From positions 1 through 64,000 of the forward strand of contig JADKBU010000018.1 of assembly GCA_016714935.1 (NCBI GenBank): a stretch of DNA of 64,000 nt. The letters run 5' to 3'. Both the position numbers and the translations under genes were made by a program. This document shows positions 28,218 through 37,492 of the stretch, one piece after another (positions within the stretch are counted from its first letter, which is position 1; every line of letters begins with the position of its first letter). The DNA comes from Candidatus Accumulibacter propinquus. Its GTDB lineage: Bacteria > Pseudomonadota > Gammaproteobacteria > Burkholderiales > Rhodocyclaceae. The notes below the pieces were generated by a model. That model worked only from the letters and a program-made list of their open reading frames with translations, made no database searches and was not told where the DNA came from.

Positions 28218-29750
28218 ATGGACACCATGATGAGCAGAGTGTGGGCCTACTTCTGGCTGCCAGAAACCAAGTACGTCATCGTCGCCATCGTCGTTTTCGC
28301 ATTGCTGTCACTGCGCCTGTTGCCCAAGGAACGGCGCCGGGTCGGCGGCACGGTGGCGGTGTTCTGCGTATGTCTGGTGGGGCAGGCCTTCGGTGCGATC
28401 CTCGAGGCGCTCGATTATTCGCGCGTCGCGGTGATGGTCCATGAGCTTTTCGTCATTGGTTCGGGAATGGCACTGTTTCGCCTGGTGGCGATCTTTGTCT
28501 TCCGCAGCATCCTGCCGCGGGTGGGCATCGTGACGGTCCGCATCGCCGAGGACATCATTGTCCTGGTGGTCTACGCCGCTTTCATCCTGGCAAGACTGCA
28601 CATTGTCGGCCTCGATCCCTCAAGCCTGCTGACGACATCGGCACTGATCACCGCGGTGCTGGCCTTCTCCATGCAGGACACCCTGGGCAATGTTCTGTCG
28701 GGCGTCGCGTTGCAACTCGACAACTCGCTGCGCGTCGGCGACTGGATCAAGCTTGACGATCTTACCGGTCGGGTGGTGCAGATCCATTGGCGGCAGACGA
28801 CGATCCGGACGCGAAACAGCGAAGTGGTGATCGTTCCCAACAGTCAGTTGATGCGAGGGAAGTTCACCGTCTTCGGCCGGGCCGACATCCGTGCCTGGCC
28901 GTGGCGGCGTTGGGTGTGGTTCAACGTCACCTACGATTCGCCACCGACGCTGGTGATTCAGAAGGTGGAGGCGACCATCAGTACCGCCGAAATCCAGAAT
29001 GTGGCTCGGGAACCGGCACCGACTTGCGTGCTGATGGAGTTTGGTCCGGGTTACGGGCGCTACGCGCTGCGCTACTGGATGCTTGATCCCCAGCCCGATG
29101 ATCCCACCGACTCTGCGGTGCGCGTCCACATCTTTGCGGCCCTGCAGCGCGCCGGCATGCAGTTGGCGGTGCCGGAACAGTCCCTGCACATCACCAAGGA
29201 GAACGACGCTTATCGGGAATCGGTTCGCCGGCGTGAGATCGACCGGCGCATGGCCGACCTGCGCAAACTCGAACTGTTTTCCGGTTTGCAGGAAGAGGAG
29301 TTGAGAACCATCGGCGAGCGCATGGTGTATGCCCCTTTTGCTTGTGGAGACGTGATTTTCCATCAGGGCGATGCGCCGCACTGGCTGTACCTGCTGGCCG
29401 TTGGCGAAGCGGAGGTATGGATGGACCTTCCCGACCATTCACGGCAACTGTTCCGCTCCGTCCATGCCGGCAGCACCTTCGGCGAGAAGGGCGTGCTGAC
29501 CGGAGAGGCGCGCCGCGCTTCGGTCATCGCCAGGACCGACGTCGTGTGCTACCGACTGGACCAGAGCACCGTCGAAGAAGTCATCCGTTCGCGGCCGGAA
29601 ATCGCCGAGGCGATTGCCGAGATTCTTGCCCGTCGCGAGATCGAAATGGACAATTTCGTGCGCCAGTTCAGCGGCGTCCCGGCCGACGGCCCGGCTACGC
29701 ATCCGAAGGCCGGCATTCTGGCGATGATCAAGGATTTCCTGGGGCTGTAA
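28218..29750 (+). CDS. MscS-type channel with C-terminal cyclic-nucleotide-binding domain
   Basis: About 510 residues from ATG 28218 (a purine-rich GAAGGCG lies upstream; the GTG at 28188 is an alternative). Five likely membrane segments are followed by the pore-lining helix (SALITAVLAFSMQDTLGNVLSGV, typical of MscS TM3), the beta domain (LDNSLRVGDWIKLDD, RTRNSEVVIVPNSQLM) and a cyclic-nucleotide-binding domain at about residues 355-470 (LFSGLQEEELRTI, GDVIFHQGDAPHWLYLLAVGEAEV, GSTFGEKGVLTGEARRASVIA). This is the bCNG-like class in which ligand binding may gate the channel. It stands alone after moaA. Confidence 0.9.
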   Translation: MDTMMSRVWAYFWLPETKYVIVAIVVFALLSLRLLPKERRRVGGTVAVFCVCLVGQAFGAILEALDYSRVAVMVHELFVIGSGMALFRLVAIFVFRSILPRVGIVTVRIAEDIIVLVVYAAFILARLHIVGLDPSSLLTTSALITAVLAFSMQDTLGNVLSGVALQLDNSLRVGDWIKLDDLTGRVVQIHWRQTTIRTRNSEVVIVPNSQLMRGKFTVFGRADIRAWPWRRWVWFNVTYDSPPTLVIQKVEATISTAEIQNVAREPAPTCVLMEFGPGYGRYALRYWMLDPQPDDPTDSAVRVHIFAALQRAGMQLAVPEQSLHITKENDAYRESVRRREIDRRMADLRKLELFSGLQEEELRTIGERMVYAPFACGDVIFHQGDAPHWLYLLAVGEAEVWMDLPDHSRQLFRSVHAGSTFGEKGVLTGEARRASVIARTDVVCYRLDQSTVEEVIRSRPEIAEAIAEILARREIEMDNFVRQFSGVPADGPATHPKAGILAMIKDFLGL

Positions 29751-29780
29751 GCGCAGCGGCGCGCACTTCCGCCGGTGCGC

Positions 29781-31790
29781 TCAAGCGATCTGGAAGCGTC
29801 TGACCGACCGATCGAGGGAACCGGCGAGTGATTCGAGGTGCTGGGCAATCCCGGCCATCGAACCGACAGTGCCGCTGACCTGCGCGCTGCTTGCGGCGAT
29901 GGCACTGACATTCTGCGATATTTCCTTGCTGCTGCTGCTTTGTTCGCGCAGGAGTGTGGTGATTTCGTCGACACTGGAAATGACCACTGCGGCTGACGAC
30001 TGGATATTGCTCATCGACAGTTCGGCGCGCTCCGCTTCGGCGAGGGCGTCGCGAACGCCTGTGGTACCGGCAGCCATGGTCCTTTCGGCTTCGGTCATGC
30101 AAGAGCGGATTCTTTCAATGGTCGAGGAGATTTTCAGCGTCGATAGGCGCGTCCGCTCGGCAAGCTTGCGCACCTCGTCGGCAACGACGGCGAAGCCGCG
30201 TCCCTGCTCACCGGCGCGGGCGGCCTCGATTGCGGCGTTGAGGGCCAGCAGGTTGGTCTGGTCGGCAATCTCGCGAATCACATTGGCGATAGTGGCAATC
30301 TCCTCCGATTGCTGGCCAAGTTCGTTGACCGATCTGGACGAGGCATCGACGACCTCGGCGATCGATTTCATCGCCCTGGCCGTGCGGTTCACGATTTGTT
30401 TGCCGTTCATGGCGGCTTCGCCGGTCTGTTTTGACGTGGCATCGACCGCATCCGAGTTGCCTGAAATGCTCTGGATCGAAGTCGACAACTGTTCCACCGC
30501 GGTGGCAATGGTCTGTGCCGACTGGCTGCTTGCCGACGAGGCCGCCGATACCTCGGTCGACGCGCCGGCCAGCCGGGTGGCTTGCGATGTGACTTCGCTC
30601 GCTGCGGCATGCACCGAGGAAATCATTTCACGCAGGCTTTCCTGCATGGCTCGCATGGCGGCCATCATGCTCCGTGTGTCGCCCGGAGTCACCTCGATCG
30701 ACTGCGTCAGGTCGCCACCGGCAATGGCGTGGGCGATGGCTGCGGCGGTCGCCGGTTCGCCGCCGAGGCGGCGCATCAGGCGCCGGATCATCGCGCTGCC
30801 CAATACCAGTGCAGCGATAGTGGCCAAGGTCGAGGCCAGCAACGCCAGGACCACAGTACGCACCGCGGCCGCTTCCTGTCTGGCGAGTACGCCGACGATC
30901 TGCTCGTCCAGTTTCGATTCGACGGCTTTCATCAGGTCGATACGCGCCGTCGATGCCTTGAACCATTGCCCTGCGGGGACGTCGAGTTCCTCGCCTGGAC
31001 TCGCTTCGAACGCAGCCTTGCGCATGCGCACCGCTTCCTCCACGTCGTTGCCCTTGACCGTTGCGTCGGCGAGTCTGCTGGCATCGGCGGAGGCAAAGGT
31101 GCGGAAAGCGCGCATGTAAAGATCGTGCGCGCTGACGATTCCGACGAAGCGGCGGAATGATTCCGGATCGAAGGTCTTGGCGGCGAAGGCCGCGTTCAGG
31201 GTTGCCCGCTCGCGTCCGGCGAACTCCTTGGCCTGGACGAACATCAGGTAGGCGGTGGCATCGCGCGCAATCTCGGCATTGTTCGTGGCTTTGGCGACGG
31301 CGCTGATCACGTCTACGCCGGTCGAAATGGCCGCGGTATAGCGGGCAAAGGATTCCGCAGCCTTGACCGCCTGAAGGTCGACCTGGCGTCGGAAATCGGA
31401 CAGTTCGCCGGCTTTGCCAATCGCCAGCTCAAGGGGCTGGCCCAGTGCCTCTGCCAGGACGGGTGTTTCGCTCAGGCGCCTGGCGACGGCTTTCAGGTTT
31501 TCCAGCTTCTGGTTGGTCAGTTCCCGTTGGCGGCCCAGTTCAGGACCGAACTGCTGACCCTTGCTGGCCAGAAACCCGCCGGACAGCCCGCGCTCCTTCT
31601 GCTGCTCATGCACCAATTGGCTGGTGGCGATCGCGGCTTCGACAGCAGCTTTCGAGAGGTGGGTCGCGCGCAGTTCGCTGACTGCGCCCCAGACCGTGAC
31701 GATCGCGTAGGTGATCAAGCCCAGCAGGGGAAGCGAAAGCATCACCAACAATTGCTTGCGGGTCGACAATTCCGAGGAGCTTATGCTCAT
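29781..31790 (-). CDS. Methyl-accepting chemotaxis protein with NIT (nitrate/nitrite-sensing) domain
   Basis: 669 residues from ATG 31790. A membrane helix at about residues 12-35 is followed by a NIT-type sensory domain (LVHEQQKERGLSGGFLASKG is the conserved start; the family is helical and periplasmic), a second membrane helix at about 325-345 and a HAMP region. The signalling tip reads EIATIANVIREIADQTNLLALNAAIEAARAGEQGRGFAVVADEVRKLAERT. This is a chemoreceptor for nitrate or nitrite by domain assignment, which suits the nap genes 6 kb away. The downstream cap shows the usual coiled coils. No CheR-binding pentapeptide is visible at the C-terminus. Confidence 0.9.
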   Translation of the reverse strand: MSISSSELSTRKQLLVMLSLPLLGLITYAIVTVWGAVSELRATHLSKAAVEAAIATSQLVHEQQKERGLSGGFLASKGQQFGPELGRQRELTNQKLENLKAVARRLSETPVLAEALGQPLELAIGKAGELSDFRRQVDLQAVKAAESFARYTAAISTGVDVISAVAKATNNAEIARDATAYLMFVQAKEFAGRERATLNAAFAAKTFDPESFRRFVGIVSAHDLYMRAFRTFASADASRLADATVKGNDVEEAVRMRKAAFEASPGEELDVPAGQWFKASTARIDLMKAVESKLDEQIVGVLARQEAAAVRTVVLALLASTLATIAALVLGSAMIRRLMRRLGGEPATAAAIAHAIAGGDLTQSIEVTPGDTRSMMAAMRAMQESLREMISSVHAAASEVTSQATRLAGASTEVSAASSASSQSAQTIATAVEQLSTSIQSISGNSDAVDATSKQTGEAAMNGKQIVNRTARAMKSIAEVVDASSRSVNELGQQSEEIATIANVIREIADQTNLLALNAAIEAARAGEQGRGFAVVADEVRKLAERTRLSTLKISSTIERIRSCMTEAERTMAAGTTGVRDALAEAERAELSMSNIQSSAAVVISSVDEITTLLREQSSSSKEISQNVSAIAASSAQVSGTVGSMAGIAQHLESLAGSLDRSVRRFQIA

Positions 31791-31879
31791 TAAATATACC
31801 CCCAGTGTTCGCATGCAAAGGCATGATTCTAACGTGGACATGCCCCACTTTGGGGCGTCCAGGCGGCTCATCGCGGTTC

Positions 31880-32950
31880 TCAGAGCCGCAGTGTGCCGGC
31901 ATAGCCGGTCATTTCGAGGTAACCGCGGCCCCTGAGGCTACCCTCCACCTTGACCAGCCCTTCCCAATACACGACCGGGGCCGGTTGACTGGCGGACAGT
32001 TCCTGGTCGTCCAGTACCGGCAGTGTCCGCAGCAACTGCTCGCCGAAGTGGATCTCCATTTCTACCGGATAACTGGCACCGCTGCGCGGCGAAGTCCACC
32101 GTCGTCGCGGGGTGAAGACCACGTCCGCTGCCCCGAAGTGTCGCAACTGGCCGGCAGCGTCGCGCCATGCGGCATGCGCGAACAGCGTCCTTCCCTGCGC
32201 GTCACGCATGCGAAAAGCCATCAGCGCGCCGCCGTCGGCGAGATTGATGCCCAGCCAGTCCCAGCCGACGGCGCCGCCGCCAAGGATGGCGGTGGACCAT
32301 TCGTGATCGAACCAGGCTCGCCCGTGCACCTCCTGCCGACCGCTGTCCCGCACCAGTACTCCGTCGACCCGCAATTGCGGCCAGCTCACGTAGTAGCTGG
32401 CCAGATCCGCAGCATGGCTCTTGCGCGAGTAGCCGTTGTCGCCCTGCAGCAGCAGTGGCTGCGACGGCGTCAGGGTGAAATCGAACGAAAACTGCGGGCT
32501 CTGCATCTGCAGCCTGAGGACCTCGCCCTGCGCGTGGTCCTCGCGGTGCATTCGCCAGGAACCGATGCTCACGTCACAGTCGACGCTGGAGAAGCTGCCG
32601 CCGAGGTTGGCGCGGGCGGCGCGTTCGGTATGCCGCAGTCTTTCGCCTGGGACGGTCAGCGCGGCGTGCGCCCAGAGGATCTGGCGTGCGGCAAGCGGCG
32701 AGCGCAGTGTTTCGGCCGTGCCCGGCCGGTTGCGGAAGAAGGTCAACTGAAAACCGACGTCCGGCTGCGGCGAGTCCAGTGCGCCGGTGACATACCACCA
32801 TTCGGTACGAAAATCCGGGTGGCCACCATGGTCGCGCGGAAAGGCGAGCCTCGGGCCGGGGGTCACCGGGGGATAAGCGAGCAACGCCTCGGCAGGCCAG
32901 GTCAGCGTCGGCAGCAGCAAGGGGGTGGCAAGGAAGCGACGGCGTTGCAT
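31880..32950 (-). CDS. CrtC/AttH lipocalin-like protein (carotenoid 1,2-hydratase family)
   Basis: 356 residues with an N-terminal RRRF export signal (MQRRRFLATPLLLPTLTW). FPRDHGGHPDFRTEWWYVTGAL, FDHEWST and GWDWLGINL are the conserved motifs of the AttH/hydroxyneurosporene-synthase fold, which consists of two lipocalin-like barrels. In alphaproteobacteria AttH works with the AttEFG ABC transporter; here it follows an ATPase and permease in the same order and orientation. The hydratase name is historical. Role in lipid or hydrophobic-molecule handling is inferred. Confidence 0.85.
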   Translation of the reverse strand: MQRRRFLATPLLLPTLTWPAEALLAYPPVTPGPRLAFPRDHGGHPDFRTEWWYVTGALDSPQPDVGFQLTFFRNRPGTAETLRSPLAARQILWAHAALTVPGERLRHTERAARANLGGSFSSVDCDVSIGSWRMHREDHAQGEVLRLQMQSPQFSFDFTLTPSQPLLLQGDNGYSRKSHAADLASYYVSWPQLRVDGVLVRDSGRQEVHGRAWFDHEWSTAILGGGAVGWDWLGINLADGGALMAFRMRDAQGRTLFAHAAWRDAAGQLRHFGAADVVFTPRRRWTSPRSGASYPVEMEIHFGEQLLRTLPVLDDQELSASQPAPVVYWEGLVKVEGSLRGRGYLEMTGYAGTLRL

Positions 32951-32967
32951 GGGTTCGGTCGGTGTGC

Positions 32968-35488
32968 TCAGTGGGCACTGGCCAGCACCTGTGCCAGCGG
33001 CAGTCGGGTCACCTGGCGCGCGGCGTAGCGGCTGGCAGGATCGCTGCCGCCAGGGTCATGCCCGCGCCGGCGAAGACCGCGGGCCAGGGAATCGCCAGCG
33101 GCATGCGCCAGTGAAAGGACTGCGGATTGATCACATGCGTGAGGATGGCGCCGATCGCCACGCCGCAGGCGAGACCGACCAGCAGGCCGACGCAGGCAAT
33201 CAGCGCACCTTCGAGCATCACCGCCTGGCTCAGCATCCGGCGGTCGAAGCCCAGAGCACCGAGCGTAGCCAGTTCGCGGGCGCGCAGCCAGACGCTGGCG
33301 GCGAGTGTGACGGCCAGTCCGAACAGGCCGATCAGCATCGCGGCGGCTTCGAGCGCGTAAGTGACGGCAAAGCTCTTGTCGAAGATCGACAGGCTCAAAC
33401 GGCGAATCTCAGCCGCTTCGGAAAGTTCCAGTCCGTGCCTGCCGGCGTACGGCGCGAGCCAGGTGGCGGCAGCAGCTTCCTGGCCGGTCCGGGGCCACAA
33501 GGCGAGGTCGGTAGGCTGGAAGCGGCCGCCGAGGTGCTCATAGTCCTCCCCGGCTGATGACCAGGGCGCCGAATTGCCTGGAATAGTCGCGCCAGACGCC
33601 GCCGACGAAGACCTCCACCTCGCGCCCCAGCAAGGGCAGGTGCAGGATCTGCCCCGGCACGATCCGGTAGATCTCGTGCAGCGCTTCGCTGATCCAGACT
33701 ACCGCCATGTCTGGCGGTGCCGCCACCAGCTCGCCGCTGAAGGGCAGGCGTGCCGCCGGGTTGCCGCGCTCGATTTCGCGCACCAGTAGCGCGACGTTTG
33801 GCCGCTGCGCATCGATGGTCAGCGAACCCTGCGCCATGCGCTCGACTCTGGCGAAAGGCGTGTCCGCCTGCAGCAAGGCCGTGAGCACTTCAGCCGGCAG
33901 CGGGGTTGCCCGGCTGCGCAGATAGAGCGGTGCCGGCAGGATGTCGTCGAGCCAGCGATCGACGGCAACCCGGAAGCTGGAAACCATGATCACCATGCTG
34001 GCGGTCAGTGCGAAACTGACGATCAACCCGCTGGCGGCCACCTGTGCCAGTAGCGGTGCCTGGGCGACGTTCTGCAGCGCGATCTGCTGCGGCGCTGGCA
34101 GTGCTCTCCCGGCAAGATGGCCGAAGACCTGCCGTGTCAGTGGCGGAGCGCTGGCGATGCCGATCAGCAGGACCAGGCCAATCGCCGCATAGCCGCCCAG
34201 GGGCAGATCGAACCACGGCGGCAGCTGCGCCCAAGGCGAGCGCAGCGATGGCCAGCAGCGCCGGCAGCAGTGGTTTGCCGGTGGCGGTCAGTGGCTGCTG
34301 CGCGGGCGCTGCCTGGGCGAAACCGGTTTGCAGTGCCTGCGCCAGCGGCTGCATGTCGGTTCAGGTACGCCGGGTAGCTCGCGCCGGCCAGGCTGGCCAG
34401 GCAACCAGCGCCAGGAAAAGCCAGGGCCGGCGCCGGCGCCGGGACGATCATCGGTGCGCTGCCCGGCAAATAGCCACCGCCAAGATCGCCGCCCAGGAGT
34501 TGCGTGAAGGCGAGGGGCCAGCCAGGTAGCCGAGCGCCAGCCCGAGCAGCGCGCCCGGCACGCCGATGGCGAGCCCTTCGAGCAGGACCTGCAACAGGCG
34601 CATGCGTGGCGACAGGCCGAGCACGCCGAGCAGGGCAAACTGCGTCGAACGCTGTGCGACCGCGCTCAGTTGCGTGGCGAAGACCAGAAAGGCGCCGGTC
34701 AGCAAGGCGACCAGCGCCAGGACGTTGAGGTTCACGCGGTAGGCGCGCGACAGGTTGGAGACGCGTACGCCGTCGTCGTCGGCCATCCGCAGCAGCAGGC
34801 CGCTCGGCAGTCGTTGCTCCAGCGCCGTACGCCAGGCTGCCGGGTCGGTATCCGGCCCCAGGCGTATGCGACCCTCGCTGACCGCGTTGGCCGGCCCGAA
34901 GTGTTCCTGGACCCAGGCGATGTCGGCGACCAGCAGCAGGTCGTCGGGTCCTGTTGCTGGCAGATCGCCGGCGATGATCGCGTGCCAGTCCTGATCACCA
35001 CGCCGCAAGGTCACGGCGCTGCCCGGATGCAGCCCGAATTTTTCGAGCAGCGCCGGTGAGGCATAAACGCCGCCGGCGAGAATGTGCGCCGCGGCGGCCT
35101 GCCCGTCATGTCGTGGCAGCAGCCTGGGCATCAGCGCTGCGGCACTGAACACGTCGATGCCGATCAGGCGCAGTGGCGTCGGCGAACTGTCGAGGCGTAC
35201 GCGGCTTTCGATGACCGCTGCGATCAGCAGCACCGCGGGGTCGCGAGCGATTTCGTTGATGCTCGCGAGCGGGACGCTGCCGGCGCTGTCGCGGGCGGCA
35301 AGCACGGCGTCGGGGTTTCCCTGCACGGTCTGCATCGCTCGCGAAAAATCGGCCAGCGCGGCGTCGTTGATCAGGTGGATGGCGTAGCCGAGTGCAACCC
35401 CGAGAGCGATGGCCAGCATCGACAACAGCGTTGCGGCACGACGCGTCCTGAACTGGGCCAGGATCAACCACCAGCTCAGTCTGTTCAT
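32968..35488 (-). pseudogene. FtsX-like ABC transporter permease, multiply frameshifted
   Basis: The gene begins at ATG 35488 (overlapping the ATPase stop) and ends at the TGA at 32968. The first 330 codons are clean: an N-terminal membrane segment (LLSMLAIALGVALGYAIHLI), then a large extracytoplasmic domain, then LNVLALVALLTGAFLVFATQLSAVAQR. Frames then change near 34510, 34370, 34220, 33540 and 33035 before finishing with a FtsX core (YALEAAAMLIGLFGLAVTLAASVWLRAREL and ARQVTRLPLAQVLASAH). The span of about 840 codons suits a double-FtsX permease with eight membrane helices. Five indels in a G/C-rich stretch make sequence error the more likely cause. Confidence 0.75.
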
Positions 35489-36147
35489 TGCAGGCCCGCG
35501 GGCGTCAAAGTAAGGATCCGGTCGCAGCACTGCGCGACGTACTGCGAATGGGTAACGATCAGCGCACTGGTATCCCGTTCACGAACGCTTTCGAGCAGCA
35601 GCGAGAGCACCTCGCCGGCGGTGCGCGGATCCAGGTTGCCGGTCGGTTCGTCGGCCAGTACCAGCGCCGGACGGTGCACCAGCGCGCGGGCAATGGCCAC
35701 GCGCTGCAGCTCGCCGCCCGACAGCGACGCTGGCCAGCGCGGCCCAAAGTCCGCCAGACCGACACGGTCGAGCAGGCTGCGGATGCGCTGCGGGTGTTCG
35801 CCGCGTGGTACGCCGCACAACAGCAAGGGCACACCGAGGTTCTGCGACACGGTCAGCGTTGGCAGCACATGAAAGGCCTGGAAGACGAAGCCGATACGGC
35901 GCGCTCGCAACGCCGCGCGTGCCGCTTCATCGAGCCGGACCATGTCGAGCGCCTGCGGACCGATCCGGACCGCGCCGCGCTCAGGGGTTTCGAGGCCGGC
36001 GATGCAGTTCAGCAGGGTGCTCTTGCCAACGCCGGATTCGCCGACGAGGGCAACGACTTCGCCGGCCGCGACGGCGAACTCCAGGGCCTCGAACAGCGGT
36101 CGGCTGGCCCCGGCATGGCGCTTTGAGAGGTCGGTGACGGTCAGCAT
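35485..36147 (-). CDS. ABC transporter ATP-binding protein (LolD/MacB type)
   Basis: 220 residues. Walker A GESGVGKST, Q-loop FVFQAFHVLPTLTV, signature SLSGGELQRVAIARAL, Walker B LVLADEPTGNLD and H-loop VTHS are all intact. This size and signature belong to FtsX-permease partners. ATG 36147 was preferred over upstream GTG/ATG codons because it matches the family N-terminus (MLTVTDLSK). Its stop overlaps the permease start (ATGA). Confidence 0.95.
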   Translation of the reverse strand: MLTVTDLSKRHAGASRPLFEALEFAVAAGEVVALVGESGVGKSTLLNCIAGLETPERGAVRIGPQALDMVRLDEAARAALRARRIGFVFQAFHVLPTLTVSQNLGVPLLLCGVPRGEHPQRIRSLLDRVGLADFGPRWPASLSGGELQRVAIARALVHRPALVLADEPTGNLDPRTAGEVLSLLLESVRERDTSALIVTHSQYVAQCCDRILTLTPAGLQ

Positions 36148-36175
36148 GGCGCAGGGCCAGTGCCCGGGCCGCAGA

Positions 36176-37492
36176 TCACTTCTGTTCGGCCATGTAGGAC
36201 CAGTTGATCTTGCGGCGCGGCAGCAGGTAGTCCAGTTCCTCGGCGGGACGTTCCTGCAGCCGCAATGGCCGATCGATCTTGACCACGCCTTCGCTCGCAA
36301 GATCGATGATGATCGACTGGCGACGCGGGACCTCCGGCGCGTAGATCATCACCTTCGGCGAGAGTGGTTGGCCGGCGGGCGCAGATCCGACCACCGCCCC
36401 GATCCGACCGTCGCTGAGCTGGACGATCGAGCCGGGTGGATAGACGCCCATCGCGCGCACGAACAACTGCAGCAGGGTTGCGTCGAAAGCCTTCTGTTCG
36501 CGTGTCCACAGCGTCGACAAGGCCTCGGAAGGTGACATCGCACGCCGCGTGTCGGGCGGGTTGACGAGGTTGTCGAAGCGGTTGGCGATGGCCACCAGTC
36601 TGGCCGACAGGGGAATCGCACTGCCGCTCAGGCGGTCCGGGAAACCGCCGCCGTCGAAGCGCTCGTGATGGTGCAGGATGGCGTCCAGCAGGGGAGGCGA
36701 CAGGTTGCCGGCGCGCAAGGCCTCGGCATGGCCGGCGCGGCAGTGTGATTGATAGATCACTTCCTCGTGCCGGTTGCGCTCGCTGCTGCGCAGGATCGAC
36801 GAGCGGATCGCCAACTTGCCGATGTCGTGCAGCAGGGCGCCGATTCCGAGGGCGCGCAAGGCCTGCTCGGGCAGTTTTGCCTGTTTTCCGAGCAGCAGCG
36901 CCAGGGTCATGACCGACAGCGAATGCGCCGCGTGCCCGTCATCGTGCGCCTTTTCGGCAATCAGCACGATCGCGCTGTCAGGGTCGGCCAGCAGCGCTGT
37001 CGTCGTGTTCTCGCTGACCTTGGCGACCCGTTCGACCGCCGCGCGGGGGTTGACCGAGAAACTCCGGATGGCGCCACCCACCTCCCGGGCGGAGCTGATG
37101 TAGTGTTCCTGTGCCTTGTCGAGGCGCCCCCTGAGTTCGCTCATGACCCGTGCACGCTCGCGCTTCTCGGCCATGCGTGCCGCGGTCAGGGCTGCCAGCT
37201 GCGCCTTCTCCGCCTCGCCTTCCCTGCCGGCAGGCGCGTCGGCTGCGCGTTGCGGCAGCGGCGCAACCTTGCAGCGTGCCGGGTCGCAGAACAGTTGAGG
37301 CAGTTTCATGGCCGCAATCAGCCGTGCCTGTTCCTCGTCCGCAATCACAAAGGAGTTGAACATGAACTGGTGGTCCATCCACGGCACCGGCAAGCGCACG
37401 TGCACGCCTGGACGCAACTGCGAGGCGTCGATGCAGATCTCACCCGCGTTCGGGGTGGCGGCATCGGGGGCTGCGGATACGTCGTCAGTCAT
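36176..37492 (-). CDS. HD-GYP phosphodiesterase with N-terminal DUF3391 (paralog 1)
   Basis: 438 residues. The N-terminal 75 residues (IDASQLRPGVHVRLPVPWMDHQFMF) are DUF3391. The HD-GYP core has HDIGK (222-226), AILHHHERFDGGGF (271-284) and the later RLVAIANRFDNLVNP. The hallmark GYP is GFP here (283-285). The family hydrolyses c-di-GMP in the cytosol. It is a close copy of the next gene and overlaps it by ATGA. It ends 28 nt before the ABC ATPase start and may be cotranscribed. Confidence 0.93.
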   Translation of the reverse strand: MTDDVSAAPDAATPNAGEICIDASQLRPGVHVRLPVPWMDHQFMFNSFVIADEEQARLIAAMKLPQLFCDPARCKVAPLPQRAADAPAGREGEAEKAQLAALTAARMAEKRERARVMSELRGRLDKAQEHYISSAREVGGAIRSFSVNPRAAVERVAKVSENTTTALLADPDSAIVLIAEKAHDDGHAAHSLSVMTLALLLGKQAKLPEQALRALGIGALLHDIGKLAIRSSILRSSERNRHEEVIYQSHCRAGHAEALRAGNLSPPLLDAILHHHERFDGGGFPDRLSGSAIPLSARLVAIANRFDNLVNPPDTRRAMSPSEALSTLWTREQKAFDATLLQLFVRAMGVYPPGSIVQLSDGRIGAVVGSAPAGQPLSPKVMIYAPEVPRRQSIIIDLASEGVVKIDRPLRLQERPAEELDYLLPRRKINWSYMAEQK

